Source: Bilophila sp964538355 (lineage in GTDB: Bacteria; Desulfobacterota; Desulfovibrionia; Desulfovibrionales; Desulfovibrionaceae). From it: a stretch of DNA of 22,777 bases. The notes under the pieces are model-generated. The model had not been told where the DNA came from. It worked only from the letters and a program-made list of their open reading frames with translations, and did not search any database. Position 1 is the stretch's first letter. Each line of letters opens with the position of its first letter. This document shows, piece by piece, positions 14,611 to 21,431 of this stretch. Made by a program: the position numbers and the translations under genes. The stretch spans positions 1-22,777 of the forward strand of contig CAZIFC010000037.1 of assembly GCA_964538355.1 (NCBI GenBank), given 5' to 3'.

Positions 14611-15828
14611 CTACGCCAGCTCGCCGCCGTGCTTGCCGTACCAGCAGACATCGCGCCAGACGCGGGGGGAGGTGTCCCCTTCGGTGCTGATCAGCATGAT
14701 TCGCGAGTCCGGGCCGAGCCGGAGGGCCTCCCGGAGCGGGGCAAGGGCGGAAGCCCGCATGATGCAGTCGAGTGCCCCGAGCGGAGCCGCCCCCGATTCG
14801 CCGGAGACGATGGACGCATCCCCGCCCCGTGCGGCGGCGTAAAGGCGCATCCCGTTGGCGGCGACGAAATCGGGGCAGGAAAGGTAGGCCGAGGCGTAGT
14901 CGCGCAGAATGGGCCAGCCCACGGTGCATGGCTCTCCGCAGGCAAGGCCCGCCATCAGCGTGGAAAGATCGCCCGTCACAGGGTGCGGATCGCCGTCTCC
15001 GGCAAGGGCTGAACGGTAGATGCAGTCGGCGGCGTGCGGCTCGACAATCACCGTTGCGGGAAGCGCATCCCCCAGAGCCGAGGCCATGTAGCCGAGAACG
15101 CCGGAGGCGAAGGAGCCTACTCCCGCCTGAAGGAAAAGATGCGTGGGCAGGGTGGATTCCTCGGCTTTCCACTGTTCGAGGGCTTCCACGGCAAGGGCGG
15201 CATACCCCTGGATGATCCATGTGGGAATGTCCTCGTAGCCGTCCCATGCCGTATCCTGAACCATGATCCAGCCGTTTTCGCGGGCCATTTTCCAGGCCAG
15301 CCGGACGGCGTCGTCATAGTTGAGATCGGTGATGGAGGCCTCCGCGCCGTGGCTGCGGATGTTTTCCAGCCGGGCCGGATCGGAGCCTTTCGGCATATAG
15401 ATGACCGCTTGCTTGCCGAGCTGCTGCGCTGTCCAGGCTACGGCCCGCCCGTGGTTGCCGTCCGTGGCGGAAACGAAGGTGATGGGTCCGAGCCGTTCGC
15501 TCACGTCAGGCGAGCACAGCTCCTCGGGCGTCACCTCGTCGATGCTCTTGCCGAGGCACTCCGCCAGATAGCGGCCCATGGCGTAGGATGCGCCGAGCAC
15601 CTTGAAGGCGTTCAGGCCGAAGCGTTTGGACTCGTCCTTGGCCCGGATGATCCCGAGGCCGAGCGAGGACGCCAGATGCGGCAGCGCAACGAGCGGGGTG
15701 GGGGCGTATTGGGCGAAACCCGCGTGAAACCTCCGGGCGCGGCGGGCTTCGGTGTCGCTGGTGATATCGAGGGAAGCACCCGTTCCGGGGCGCAGTGCGG
15801 CATTGAGACAGTAGCGCATCGTGTCCAT
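14611..15828 (-). CDS. dpaL: 2,3-Diaminopropionate ammonia-lyase
   Basis: The PLP enzyme splits 2,3-diaminopropionate into pyruvate and two ammonia, a fold-type II reaction in the cytoplasm. The 405-residue length is close to E. coli YgeX/DpaL. The PLP lysine is Lys76 in the family motif RFGLNAFKVLGASYA. SATDGNHGRAVAW and the phosphate-cradling QAGVGSFASGV follow, with STEGDTS near the C-terminus. I chose ATG 15828 because GGAGG lies 6 nt upstream; the frame is open 42 codons further. The gene stands alone, with a repeat-type hairpin at its 3' end, so no pathway partner is visible. Threonine dehydratase-like relatives are less likely given the RFGLNAFK motif. Confidence 0.93.
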   Translation of the reverse strand: MDTMRYCLNAALRPGTGASLDITSDTEARRARRFHAGFAQYAPTPLVALPHLASSLGLGIIRAKDESKRFGLNAFKVLGASYAMGRYLAECLGKSIDEVTPEELCSPDVSERLGPITFVSATDGNHGRAVAWTAQQLGKQAVIYMPKGSDPARLENIRSHGAEASITDLNYDDAVRLAWKMARENGWIMVQDTAWDGYEDIPTWIIQGYAALAVEALEQWKAEESTLPTHLFLQAGVGSFASGVLGYMASALGDALPATVIVEPHAADCIYRSALAGDGDPHPVTGDLSTLMAGLACGEPCTVGWPILRDYASAYLSCPDFVAANGMRLYAAARGGDASIVSGESGAAPLGALDCIMRASALAPLREALRLGPDSRIMLISTEGDTSPRVWRDVCWYGKHGGELA

Positions 15829-15964
15829 GAAAAGCCTCCAGACAGAAAGTGAGCGTTCCCGGGGAAAGCCCGGATGCGTTTCCGTAAAGCAAGGATGAGG
15901 CCAAGGAGATGTTTTGCTATTTGCCTGAATGGACAGACTCTTTTTTATGCACAACCGGCCTTGG

Positions 15965-15977
15965 CATTCCCGGAATG
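15965..15977. promoter_or_regulatory. Short palindrome upstream of dpaL
   Basis: CATTCC-C-GGAATG is a perfect 6-1-6 inverted repeat about 137 nt before the dpaL start, beside AT-rich sequence. It could be an operator half-turn; no factor can be named. Confidence 0.2.
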
Positions 15978-16041
15978 AGAATTATCCCGACTTGCGAACG
16001 CTTTTTTCTCATTTTGGGAAGAGCGGCCCGCCCCCCGCAAG

Positions 16042-16080
16042 CAAAAAAGGCCGCAGGCTCCGGGCGGAACCTGCGGCCTT
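16042..16080 (-). terminator. Terminator of the FG-GAP protein gene
   Basis: AAGGCCGCAGG (16047-16057) pairs with CCTGCGGCCTT (16070-16080). On the minus strand a run of T follows. It starts 20 nt past the stop codon. Confidence 0.9.
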
Positions 16081-16099
16081 GCATTCGGTACGGCTCCGG

Positions 16100-17749
16100 C
16101 TATTCGATGGCCGGGGCGGTCTTGGGATCGGTCTGGCTGAGATCCAGAGGGTAGGAGATGACCACGGTCTTGCGGTTCTGGAGGCTCAGCGCACCGGGAT
16201 GGGTGTTGAGGCAGACCACGAGGTCCTTGGTTCCGTCGTTGTTCGGGTCGGAGATGGCGAAGTCCACCACGGAACCCTTGATGCGGCGGGTCTTCCACTG
16301 GAGGCTCAGGCCCACGCCGTCCCAGTAGAGGGTGTGGATTTCGCCTTCGGGGAAGAAGCGGTAGTTTTCAAAGTACTGTGCCGCCACGGAGATGGGCTTG
16401 TTCACGAGCAGTTCCCACGAGCCGTCCTGCTCCAGATCCGAGGGGATCATCCGCAGCGGAACGAAATACTTGGAGGGAATGAGCACGTTGCTCTTGCCCA
16501 TGCCGGGAAGCGTGGTCTGCTCCGCGATGCCGATGGCGGAACCGGAATATTTTTCGTCGGTCTGGTTCAGCTGGGAAGCCTGCGGCGAGAACGTGCGGAG
16601 GCGTTCGTCGTCGGTGAGCACCACGAGCTTTTCGGTTTCCTTGCCGGGGGTGCCGGGAATCCACGCAAAGTTCATGACGTTGACGCCGCTGGGGAGATCC
16701 AGCTTCTTGGTTTGGATCAGCTCGTCGCCCTGCTTTGCCATTTCATAGACGCCGGCGCGCGAGAAGATGCGGGAAGGATCGCCCTTCTGCCCGATAAGCG
16801 TGGGCATGAAGTCGGGGGTCAGGCGAACCACGTTCAGGTAGTAGGGCGAACGGGAAACCAGCGTCTTGAACTGGTTGCCGCGGAAGCTCAGGATATAGGA
16901 GTAGGGCTGCGTGTATTCCTCATCGTAGGTGGTGAGGACGATCTCGTCGGTGCGGTCGCGGTCGAGATCGATGCTGCGGATGCTCAGCGGCATGTTCCGG
17001 CCGGGGATCTTGTACACGCCAAGTTCCACGAGGCGTTCGTTCTGCCACTGGTAGACATAGAGGTTCTTTTCGCCGAGGACGGCGACCTCGTTTTTGCCGT
17101 CGCCGTTCACGTCGGCCACGATCATGCCCACAGAGGCGTAGGGGAGCGTCTGGCTGCGGTAGCGCGTGCCGTCGCTGCCCTGATAGCGGAACTGCGGGTT
17201 CAGATAGACCTGACGCTGCGTGGCGTCCTTTTCGATGAAGTTGGGGTTCGCCTGTCCCGCGCTGACTGCGGCGGAGGTGGCGGCGGGGCGGGAGCTTCCG
17301 CGCCCGAAGACTTCGGCATTGAGGGTGTCGGAAACGTTCTGGAGGCTGGAAATAAGGTCATTGACGCGGGTTTTCGTTCCCTTGCGCCATTCCTTGCCCG
17401 CCTTGTCGAGAACGCGCACGTCAAGGCTGGCGTCCTCGCCCATCACGGTCACGTCGCCCCAGATCAGGTAATCCGCACCGGTAGCGGCGAGAGCCTTCGC
17501 CGCACTGCCGGAATCGGACACGCGCCCGGCCTTGGTCAGAGCCGCATCGGAAACAGGCTGAACGTGCCCCTGCCAGTACAGGCGGGAGTTCAACATGGAG
17601 GGGATAGCCTTTTCCAGATAGGTAAACCCGCTGGAACCGTTGACCTTGAAGGGCAGAACCGCGTAGCTGCGTACGTCGGCGGCCAGGGCTTGCGCCACAA
17701 AAACCAGCATTGTACACAGCACGAGCGCTGTGCGGATTATCAGATGCAT
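16100..17749 (-). CDS. Exported FG-GAP/VCBS repeat protein with TolB-N-like domain
   Basis: The 549-residue precursor has a signal peptide (residues 1-24, ALA before ADVRS). Residues about 25-148 resemble the alpha/beta domain of TolB-N/curli-type surface proteins (YAVLPFKVNG, LEKAIPSMLNSRL, GADYLIWGDV). A Ser/Ala-rich linker follows. The rest is a beta-propeller-like region with four calcium-loop sequences of FG-GAP type: DVNGDGKNE 213-221, DLDRDRTDE 261-269, DLEQDGSWE 438-446 and DPNNDGTKD 501-509. It is likely periplasmic or surface located; partner and function are unknown. ATG 17749 has AAGGAG 7 nt upstream, and a 7-bp hairpin (17770-17776 with 17782-17788) lies just before that site. 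It diverges from the methyltransferase gene. Confidence 0.82.
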   Translation of the reverse strand: MHLIIRTALVLCTMLVFVAQALAADVRSYAVLPFKVNGSSGFTYLEKAIPSMLNSRLYWQGHVQPVSDAALTKAGRVSDSGSAAKALAATGADYLIWGDVTVMGEDASLDVRVLDKAGKEWRKGTKTRVNDLISSLQNVSDTLNAEVFGRGSSRPAATSAAVSAGQANPNFIEKDATQRQVYLNPQFRYQGSDGTRYRSQTLPYASVGMIVADVNGDGKNEVAVLGEKNLYVYQWQNERLVELGVYKIPGRNMPLSIRSIDLDRDRTDEIVLTTYDEEYTQPYSYILSFRGNQFKTLVSRSPYYLNVVRLTPDFMPTLIGQKGDPSRIFSRAGVYEMAKQGDELIQTKKLDLPSGVNVMNFAWIPGTPGKETEKLVVLTDDERLRTFSPQASQLNQTDEKYSGSAIGIAEQTTLPGMGKSNVLIPSKYFVPLRMIPSDLEQDGSWELLVNKPISVAAQYFENYRFFPEGEIHTLYWDGVGLSLQWKTRRIKGSVVDFAISDPNNDGTKDLVVCLNTHPGALSLQNRKTVVISYPLDLSQTDPKTAPAIE

Positions 17750-17888
17750 GCGTAAACTCCTTGAAAGATTCACCGGTTCTTCCGGTGATTGTGCCAGCAT
17801 ACTATAGACCTGCCCGTCTTCGCAAGCGCAACACGGAAGGCGGATCTCCCGGACTTCAACTTCTTACCGTTTTTTTTGAGGGACTAAC

Positions 17889-19163
17889 ATGATGACAGAG
17901 TCTCCTTCCCTGCGCCGCGCCTTCCGAATCGTCAGTGCCCCGGCATCCGTTCCCCTCGTCGAGGCACTGCTTTCCGAACAGGGATTTGTTTTTGAGCCGG
18001 AGCCGTTCTCTCCGCTGGCCCGGCGTCTGGTCCACGAGCCGTTCCCCCTTGGCCGGAGCCTGGCCGCCTTCTGGGGCTACATCTACATTCAGGACCGCTC
18101 CTCCATGCTCCCGCCGCTGGCCCTTGGGCCGTGCGAGGGCGCGAGGGTGCTCGACATGTGCGCCAGCCCCGGCAGCAAGACGGGCCTGCTCGCCCAGCTT
18201 GTGGGTCCGGGCGGGCTTGTGCTCGGCAACGAGCCGGCGCGCGCCCGGCTTGCCAACCTGCGCCGCAATCTGGCCGGACTCAATTTCTTTCAGGCCGTAA
18301 CCTGCTCGTGGCCCGGCGAATCGCTTCCGCTCCCCGACGGCTCGTGGGATGCCATCCAGCTTGATCCGCCCTGTTCCGGCTGGGGGACCACGGACAAGAA
18401 CCCGCAGGCGGTCAGGCTCTGGCAGGGGGAGCGGCTGCGCCCCATGATCGAGCTTCAGCAGAAGCTGCTCGCCAAGGCCGCCCGCCTGCTGCGCCCCGGC
18501 GGAACCGTGGCCTATTCCACCTGCACCACCAACGTGGAAGAAAACGAACGTCAGGTGCGGTTTGCCGTAGAGGAGCTGGGCCTTGAGGTCGTGCCCCTGA
18601 AGCCGTTCCCCGGCTTTGTGTTTGCCGAACCGGAACTGCCCGGCTGCGAGGGGACGCTCCGCGTGGATGAGGAGGCTTCGGACGCGCAGGGCTTTTACAT
18701 CGCGCTGCTGCGCCGCCCCGGTGATGCCGCTCCCGCCGAGCCGCTTGGCGAAGCGTCCACCGCGGCGTACCGCGCCGTCCCTCCTGCCTTTCTCCGCGAT
18801 TTCGGCCTTTCTCCCGAGCTTCTTCCGCCCGGCGAGCTGGCAGTCTTTCAGGATACGCTGCACTTCCTGCCCGCCGCCGCGCTGGAGCGGCTGCCCGCTG
18901 CCGTCCGCTGGCAGGGCATGGCTCTCGGCAGGGCCACCTCTCAGGGCATTGTGCCTTCCCCGAAACTCAGATCGCTGCTTGATCCCGAGCCTTCCCGCAT
19001 CCCCCGCCTCGACATCGACGAGGTTGCGGCACTCGAGCGGCTGTTGCAGGGGGGGAGCCTCGATACCGGGCTGTCCGGCAAGGAGGCGGCGTTGTTCTGG
19101 CGCGGCCTTCCGCTGGGGCGGCTCCGGCTGAAGGGCGGGCGCGCCGTCTGGAGCGACAGGTAG
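17889..19163 (+). CDS. NOL1/NOP2/Sun-family RNA m5C methyltransferase (RsmF/RsmB-like)
   Basis: The enzyme transfers methyl from SAM to C5 of a cytidine in RNA, most likely 16S rRNA. The 424-residue protein has the N-terminal extension of this family and the SAM-binding motif VLDMCASPGSKTGLLAQL (about 88-105). Motif IV is DPPCSGWG with Cys162 and motif VI is STCTTNVEEN with Cys212, the two catalytic cysteines. A C-terminal region (about 320-424) ending LPLGRLRLKGGRAVW looks like the RsmF RNA-binding extension. ATG 17889 follows GAGGG. I prefer RsmF-like to RsmB because the N-terminal NusB-like domain is absent. The exact target base is inference. Confidence 0.92.
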   Translation: MMTESPSLRRAFRIVSAPASVPLVEALLSEQGFVFEPEPFSPLARRLVHEPFPLGRSLAAFWGYIYIQDRSSMLPPLALGPCEGARVLDMCASPGSKTGLLAQLVGPGGLVLGNEPARARLANLRRNLAGLNFFQAVTCSWPGESLPLPDGSWDAIQLDPPCSGWGTTDKNPQAVRLWQGERLRPMIELQQKLLAKAARLLRPGGTVAYSTCTTNVEENERQVRFAVEELGLEVVPLKPFPGFVFAEPELPGCEGTLRVDEEASDAQGFYIALLRRPGDAAPAEPLGEASTAAYRAVPPAFLRDFGLSPELLPPGELAVFQDTLHFLPAAALERLPAAVRWQGMALGRATSQGIVPSPKLRSLLDPEPSRIPRLDIDEVAALERLLQGGSLDTGLSGKEAALFWRGLPLGRLRLKGGRAVWSDR

Positions 19164-19244
19164 GAGGCTTTTCTGATGCAAGCCGGTGTCGTTTCAGCAT
19201 TTGGGCGGCTTGGCGCGGAAAGGGCCTTTTCCGTGCCGCCCGGC

Positions 19245-19274
19245 TTGCGGAAAAGCCCCCGGATCCGCTATACT
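19245..19274 (+). promoter_or_regulatory. Candidate fdhD promoter
   Basis: TATACT (19269-19274) matches -10 consensus at 5 of 6; TTGCGG (19245-19250), 18 nt upstream, is a poor -35. A terminator hairpin lies almost at the predicted start, which argues against strong use of this site. Confidence 0.25.
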
Positions 19275-19283
19275 GAAACGATG

Positions 19284-19305
19284 CGTGCTCCCCGGCACGT
19301 TTTTT
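19284..19305 (+). terminator. Terminator between the methyltransferase gene and fdhD
   Basis: CGTGC (19284-19288) pairs with GCACG (19295-19299), followed by six T. It is most simply the end of the methyltransferase transcript, 120 nt after its stop. Confidence 0.6.
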
Positions 19306-19392
19306 GGCCCTGAACCGCCATCGGTCGGAAGCCCTGAATCGGACGCGCAGCTGTTGCGGACTCGGCATCCCGGCATGGCTTTTTGTGAATCC

Positions 19393-19434
19393 GGCGGTAC
19401 CTGGCCGCCTTTCTTTTCGGTCGTGGAGGCGGCC
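19393..19434 (+). promoter_or_regulatory. Mutually exclusive hairpins over the fdhD ribosome binding site
   Basis: GGCCGCCT (19403-19410) is perfectly complementary to AGGCGGCC (19427-19434), which contains part of the GGAGG (19425-19429) preceding the fdhD ATG. The same CCGCC can instead pair with GGCGG (19393-19397), freeing the site. This is the geometry of a translational switch; no ligand can be assigned. Confidence 0.4.
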
Positions 19435-19439
19435 TGACG

Positions 19440-20216
19440 ATGAGTACGCCCTTGTCCTATTCCGTCGCACAGTGGAAAGACGCTAACTGGAAGCGCATTG
19501 ACGATTCGGTCAGCCCCGAGGAATCCGTCTACATTTCGTGGGCGGGCAGCAGCTGCCGCCTGTGGGCATGGCCCGAGGATCTCGAACCGCTGTGCGTTGG
19601 CCATGTCCTGCTTGACTACCTTCACCTTGGGCCGGAGAGCGGCCCGTCGCCGGTTCGCATGAGCGCAAGCGTGCGTTCCATTTCCGTACCTCCCGGCATC
19701 GATGCGAAACAGGCCTTTGCCGTGGAGATGCGCCGTGAGGGAAAGAAAAACGGCGATGCCACGCCTTCCATCGCCATGACGCCGGAAGACATCGTGTCGC
19801 GGATGGATGCCTTTCTGCATCTGGAAGGAACCTGCCCCCTGCTCTGGGAGTCGACGGGGTGCTTTCATCGTGCGGGGATGTATGATCCGAAAAATGGGGC
19901 GTTTATCGCCCTTGCCGAAGATATCGGACGGCACAACTGCCTTGACCGCCTTGCCGGCTGGGCCTGCCTGAACGGGGTGGAGCCGGCGGATACGGTGCTT
20001 TTTGTCTCCTCGCGGATCACCGCGAGCCTGTACGCCAAGGCTCGGCGGGCGGGCTTTTCCTTCCTCATCAGCCGCAGTGCGGTCACATCCACGCCCGTGG
20101 ATCTGGCCCGTGAGCAAAACCGCCACCATCCGGCGCATCCGGTAACGCTCATCGGGTTCTGCCGCCCGAAGGAAGAGCGGTTTACCGTGTTTGCCGGAGA
20201 AGGCCGCATTCTCTGA
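19440..20216 (+). CDS. fdhD: FdhD-family formate dehydrogenase accessory sulfurtransferase (divergent)
   Basis: FdhD passes sulfur from a cysteine desulfurase to the molybdenum/tungsten cofactor of formate dehydrogenase. The 258-residue protein keeps the family landmarks: the N-terminal EPLCVGHVLLDYL segment, STGCFHRAGMY (139-149), AEDIGRHNCLDRL (159-171), SSRITASLYAKARRAG (190-205), SRSAVTSTPVDLA and LIGFCRPK. The canonical CXXC pair (CGxCG in E. coli) that carries the sulfur is missing from its usual place near residues 100-130. Cysteines are present at 39, 52, 132, 141, 167, 176 and 241. ATG 19440 follows GGAGG at 10 nt. moaA follows 109 nt later, consistent with cofactor maturation. Confidence 0.88.
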   Translation: MSTPLSYSVAQWKDANWKRIDDSVSPEESVYISWAGSSCRLWAWPEDLEPLCVGHVLLDYLHLGPESGPSPVRMSASVRSISVPPGIDAKQAFAVEMRREGKKNGDATPSIAMTPEDIVSRMDAFLHLEGTCPLLWESTGCFHRAGMYDPKNGAFIALAEDIGRHNCLDRLAGWACLNGVEPADTVLFVSSRITASLYAKARRAGFSFLISRSAVTSTPVDLAREQNRHHPAHPVTLIGFCRPKEERFTVFAGEGRIL

Positions 20217-20325
20217 TTGTTTACTGGCACAGCCGGAACCGGAGCCGCTTGCCACGTCTTGCGGGAGGGGATACGGTGGAGATTCCCGAACCACCGCGTT
20301 TCGGCGCACAACCCACGGAAAGCCC

Positions 20326-21375
20326 ATGACCGTACTCACCCCGCTTTCGATGCTCCGCGATCCTGCGCCTTCCCTGGAAGACGCCCACGGAAGAACCGTC
20401 CGCTACATTCGCCTTTCCGTTACAGATCGCTGCAACCTGCGCTGCACCTACTGTCGGAGCGGGATGGAGACGTTCATTCCCCACGAATCCGTGCTGCGCT
20501 ACGAAGAGATGGAGCAGCTTGTGGGCATGGCGATGGACATGGGCGTGGAAAAGGTGCGGCTGACGGGCGGAGAGCCTTTTGCCCGCAAGGGTTTTGTGGA
20601 GTTTCTGGAGCGTCTGCGGGCGGCGCATCCTGCGCTGGATATCCGCGTGACGACCAACGGCACGCTGCTGGGGCCGCATATCCCGGCCCTGAAAGCCATC
20701 GGGCTGAACGCGGTGAACCTGTCTCTGGACACGTTTGACAGGGACAAGTTTGACCAGATCACCGGGCGGGATCTGTTCGAAAGGGTGCGCGAAAGCATGG
20801 ACGGCCTGCTTGAGGCGGGGATCCCCTTCAAGCTGAATGCCGTAGCCCTGCGCGGCTTCAACGACGACGAGCTGCCCGCCTTCATCGATTATGCCCTGAA
20901 ACACCCGGTGGATGTGCGGTTTATCGAATTCATGCCCATGGGAGAGGGCACGCGCTGGACGGACAACCGTTTCTGGTCGGCCAGGGATATCCTCGCCGCC
21001 GTCCGCAGCCTCGTTTCCGTCGTTCCCGTCGATCAGGAACAGCGCAGCGGCGGCCCGGCCCGGCTGTATACGCTTGTCGGGCCTGACGGCCCCGGGCTTG
21101 GACGGTTCGGCCTGATTTCTCCGCTTTCCAACCATTTCTGCGAGGCCTGCAACCGGTTGCGGATCACGTCCGAGGGTGCGCTGCGGACCTGTCTTTTCGA
21201 TGACCGGGAGTACCGGCTCCGTGATGCCCTTCGCCACCCTCGGCTGGGCATAGAGGCCGTCCGACGCATCGTCTCCCTCGCCACCCGGCAGAAGCCCATC
21301 GGAGTGCACCTGCTGGAACGCCGACAGGCAAAGGAAGCCGTGGCCCAGCGGCGCATGACCGCCATTGGCGGCTAG
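20326..21375 (+). CDS. moaA: GTP 3',8-cyclase MoaA
   Basis: MoaA is the radical SAM enzyme that, with MoaC, converts GTP to cyclic pyranopterin monophosphate, the first step of molybdenum cofactor synthesis. The 349-residue protein has the radical-SAM cluster CNLRCTYC (Cys36, 40, 43), the GGEP motif, and the second [4Fe-4S] site CX2CX13C (Cys272, 275, 289). It keeps the C-terminal GlyGly needed for activity. I chose ATG 20326 by family length; the upstream ACGGAAAG is a weak ribosome binding site, and the frame is open 45 codons further. It lies downstream of fdhD on the same strand and ends at a strong palindromic terminator. Confidence 0.97.
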   Translation: MTVLTPLSMLRDPAPSLEDAHGRTVRYIRLSVTDRCNLRCTYCRSGMETFIPHESVLRYEEMEQLVGMAMDMGVEKVRLTGGEPFARKGFVEFLERLRAAHPALDIRVTTNGTLLGPHIPALKAIGLNAVNLSLDTFDRDKFDQITGRDLFERVRESMDGLLEAGIPFKLNAVALRGFNDDELPAFIDYALKHPVDVRFIEFMPMGEGTRWTDNRFWSARDILAAVRSLVSVVPVDQEQRSGGPARLYTLVGPDGPGLGRFGLISPLSNHFCEACNRLRITSEGALRTCLFDDREYRLRDALRHPRLGIEAVRRIVSLATRQKPIGVHLLERRQAKEAVAQRRMTAIGG

Positions 21376-21391
21376 CCCCTGAGTGGTACAG

Positions 21392-21427
21392 GGCGCGGGG
21401 AAACCTTCCGGAAGGTTTCCCCGCGCC
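21392..21427. terminator. Bidirectional terminator, moaA / cytidylyltransferase-PseG gene
   Basis: A perfect 36-nt palindrome (21392-21427) can form a stem of about 16 bp with a 4-nt loop between the convergent genes. The U-tract is weak on both sides. Confidence 0.8.
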
Positions 21428-21431
21428 TTGT

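Noticed and set aside
15965..15990. Fur box near AATGAGAATTATCC upstream of dpaL
   Set aside because: It covers only part of the 19-bp Fur consensus, has no symmetric second half, and has no iron-related gene beside it.
15929..17755. A 608-codon plus-strand frame opposite the FG-GAP gene, and similar long frames opposite the phosphomutase, hflK, transglycosylase, phosphoesterase, methyltransferase and moaA genes
   Set aside because: These are mirror frames of GC-rich genes with strong third-position bias. The true genes have ribosome binding sites, signal peptides and catalytic motifs; the mirrors have none.
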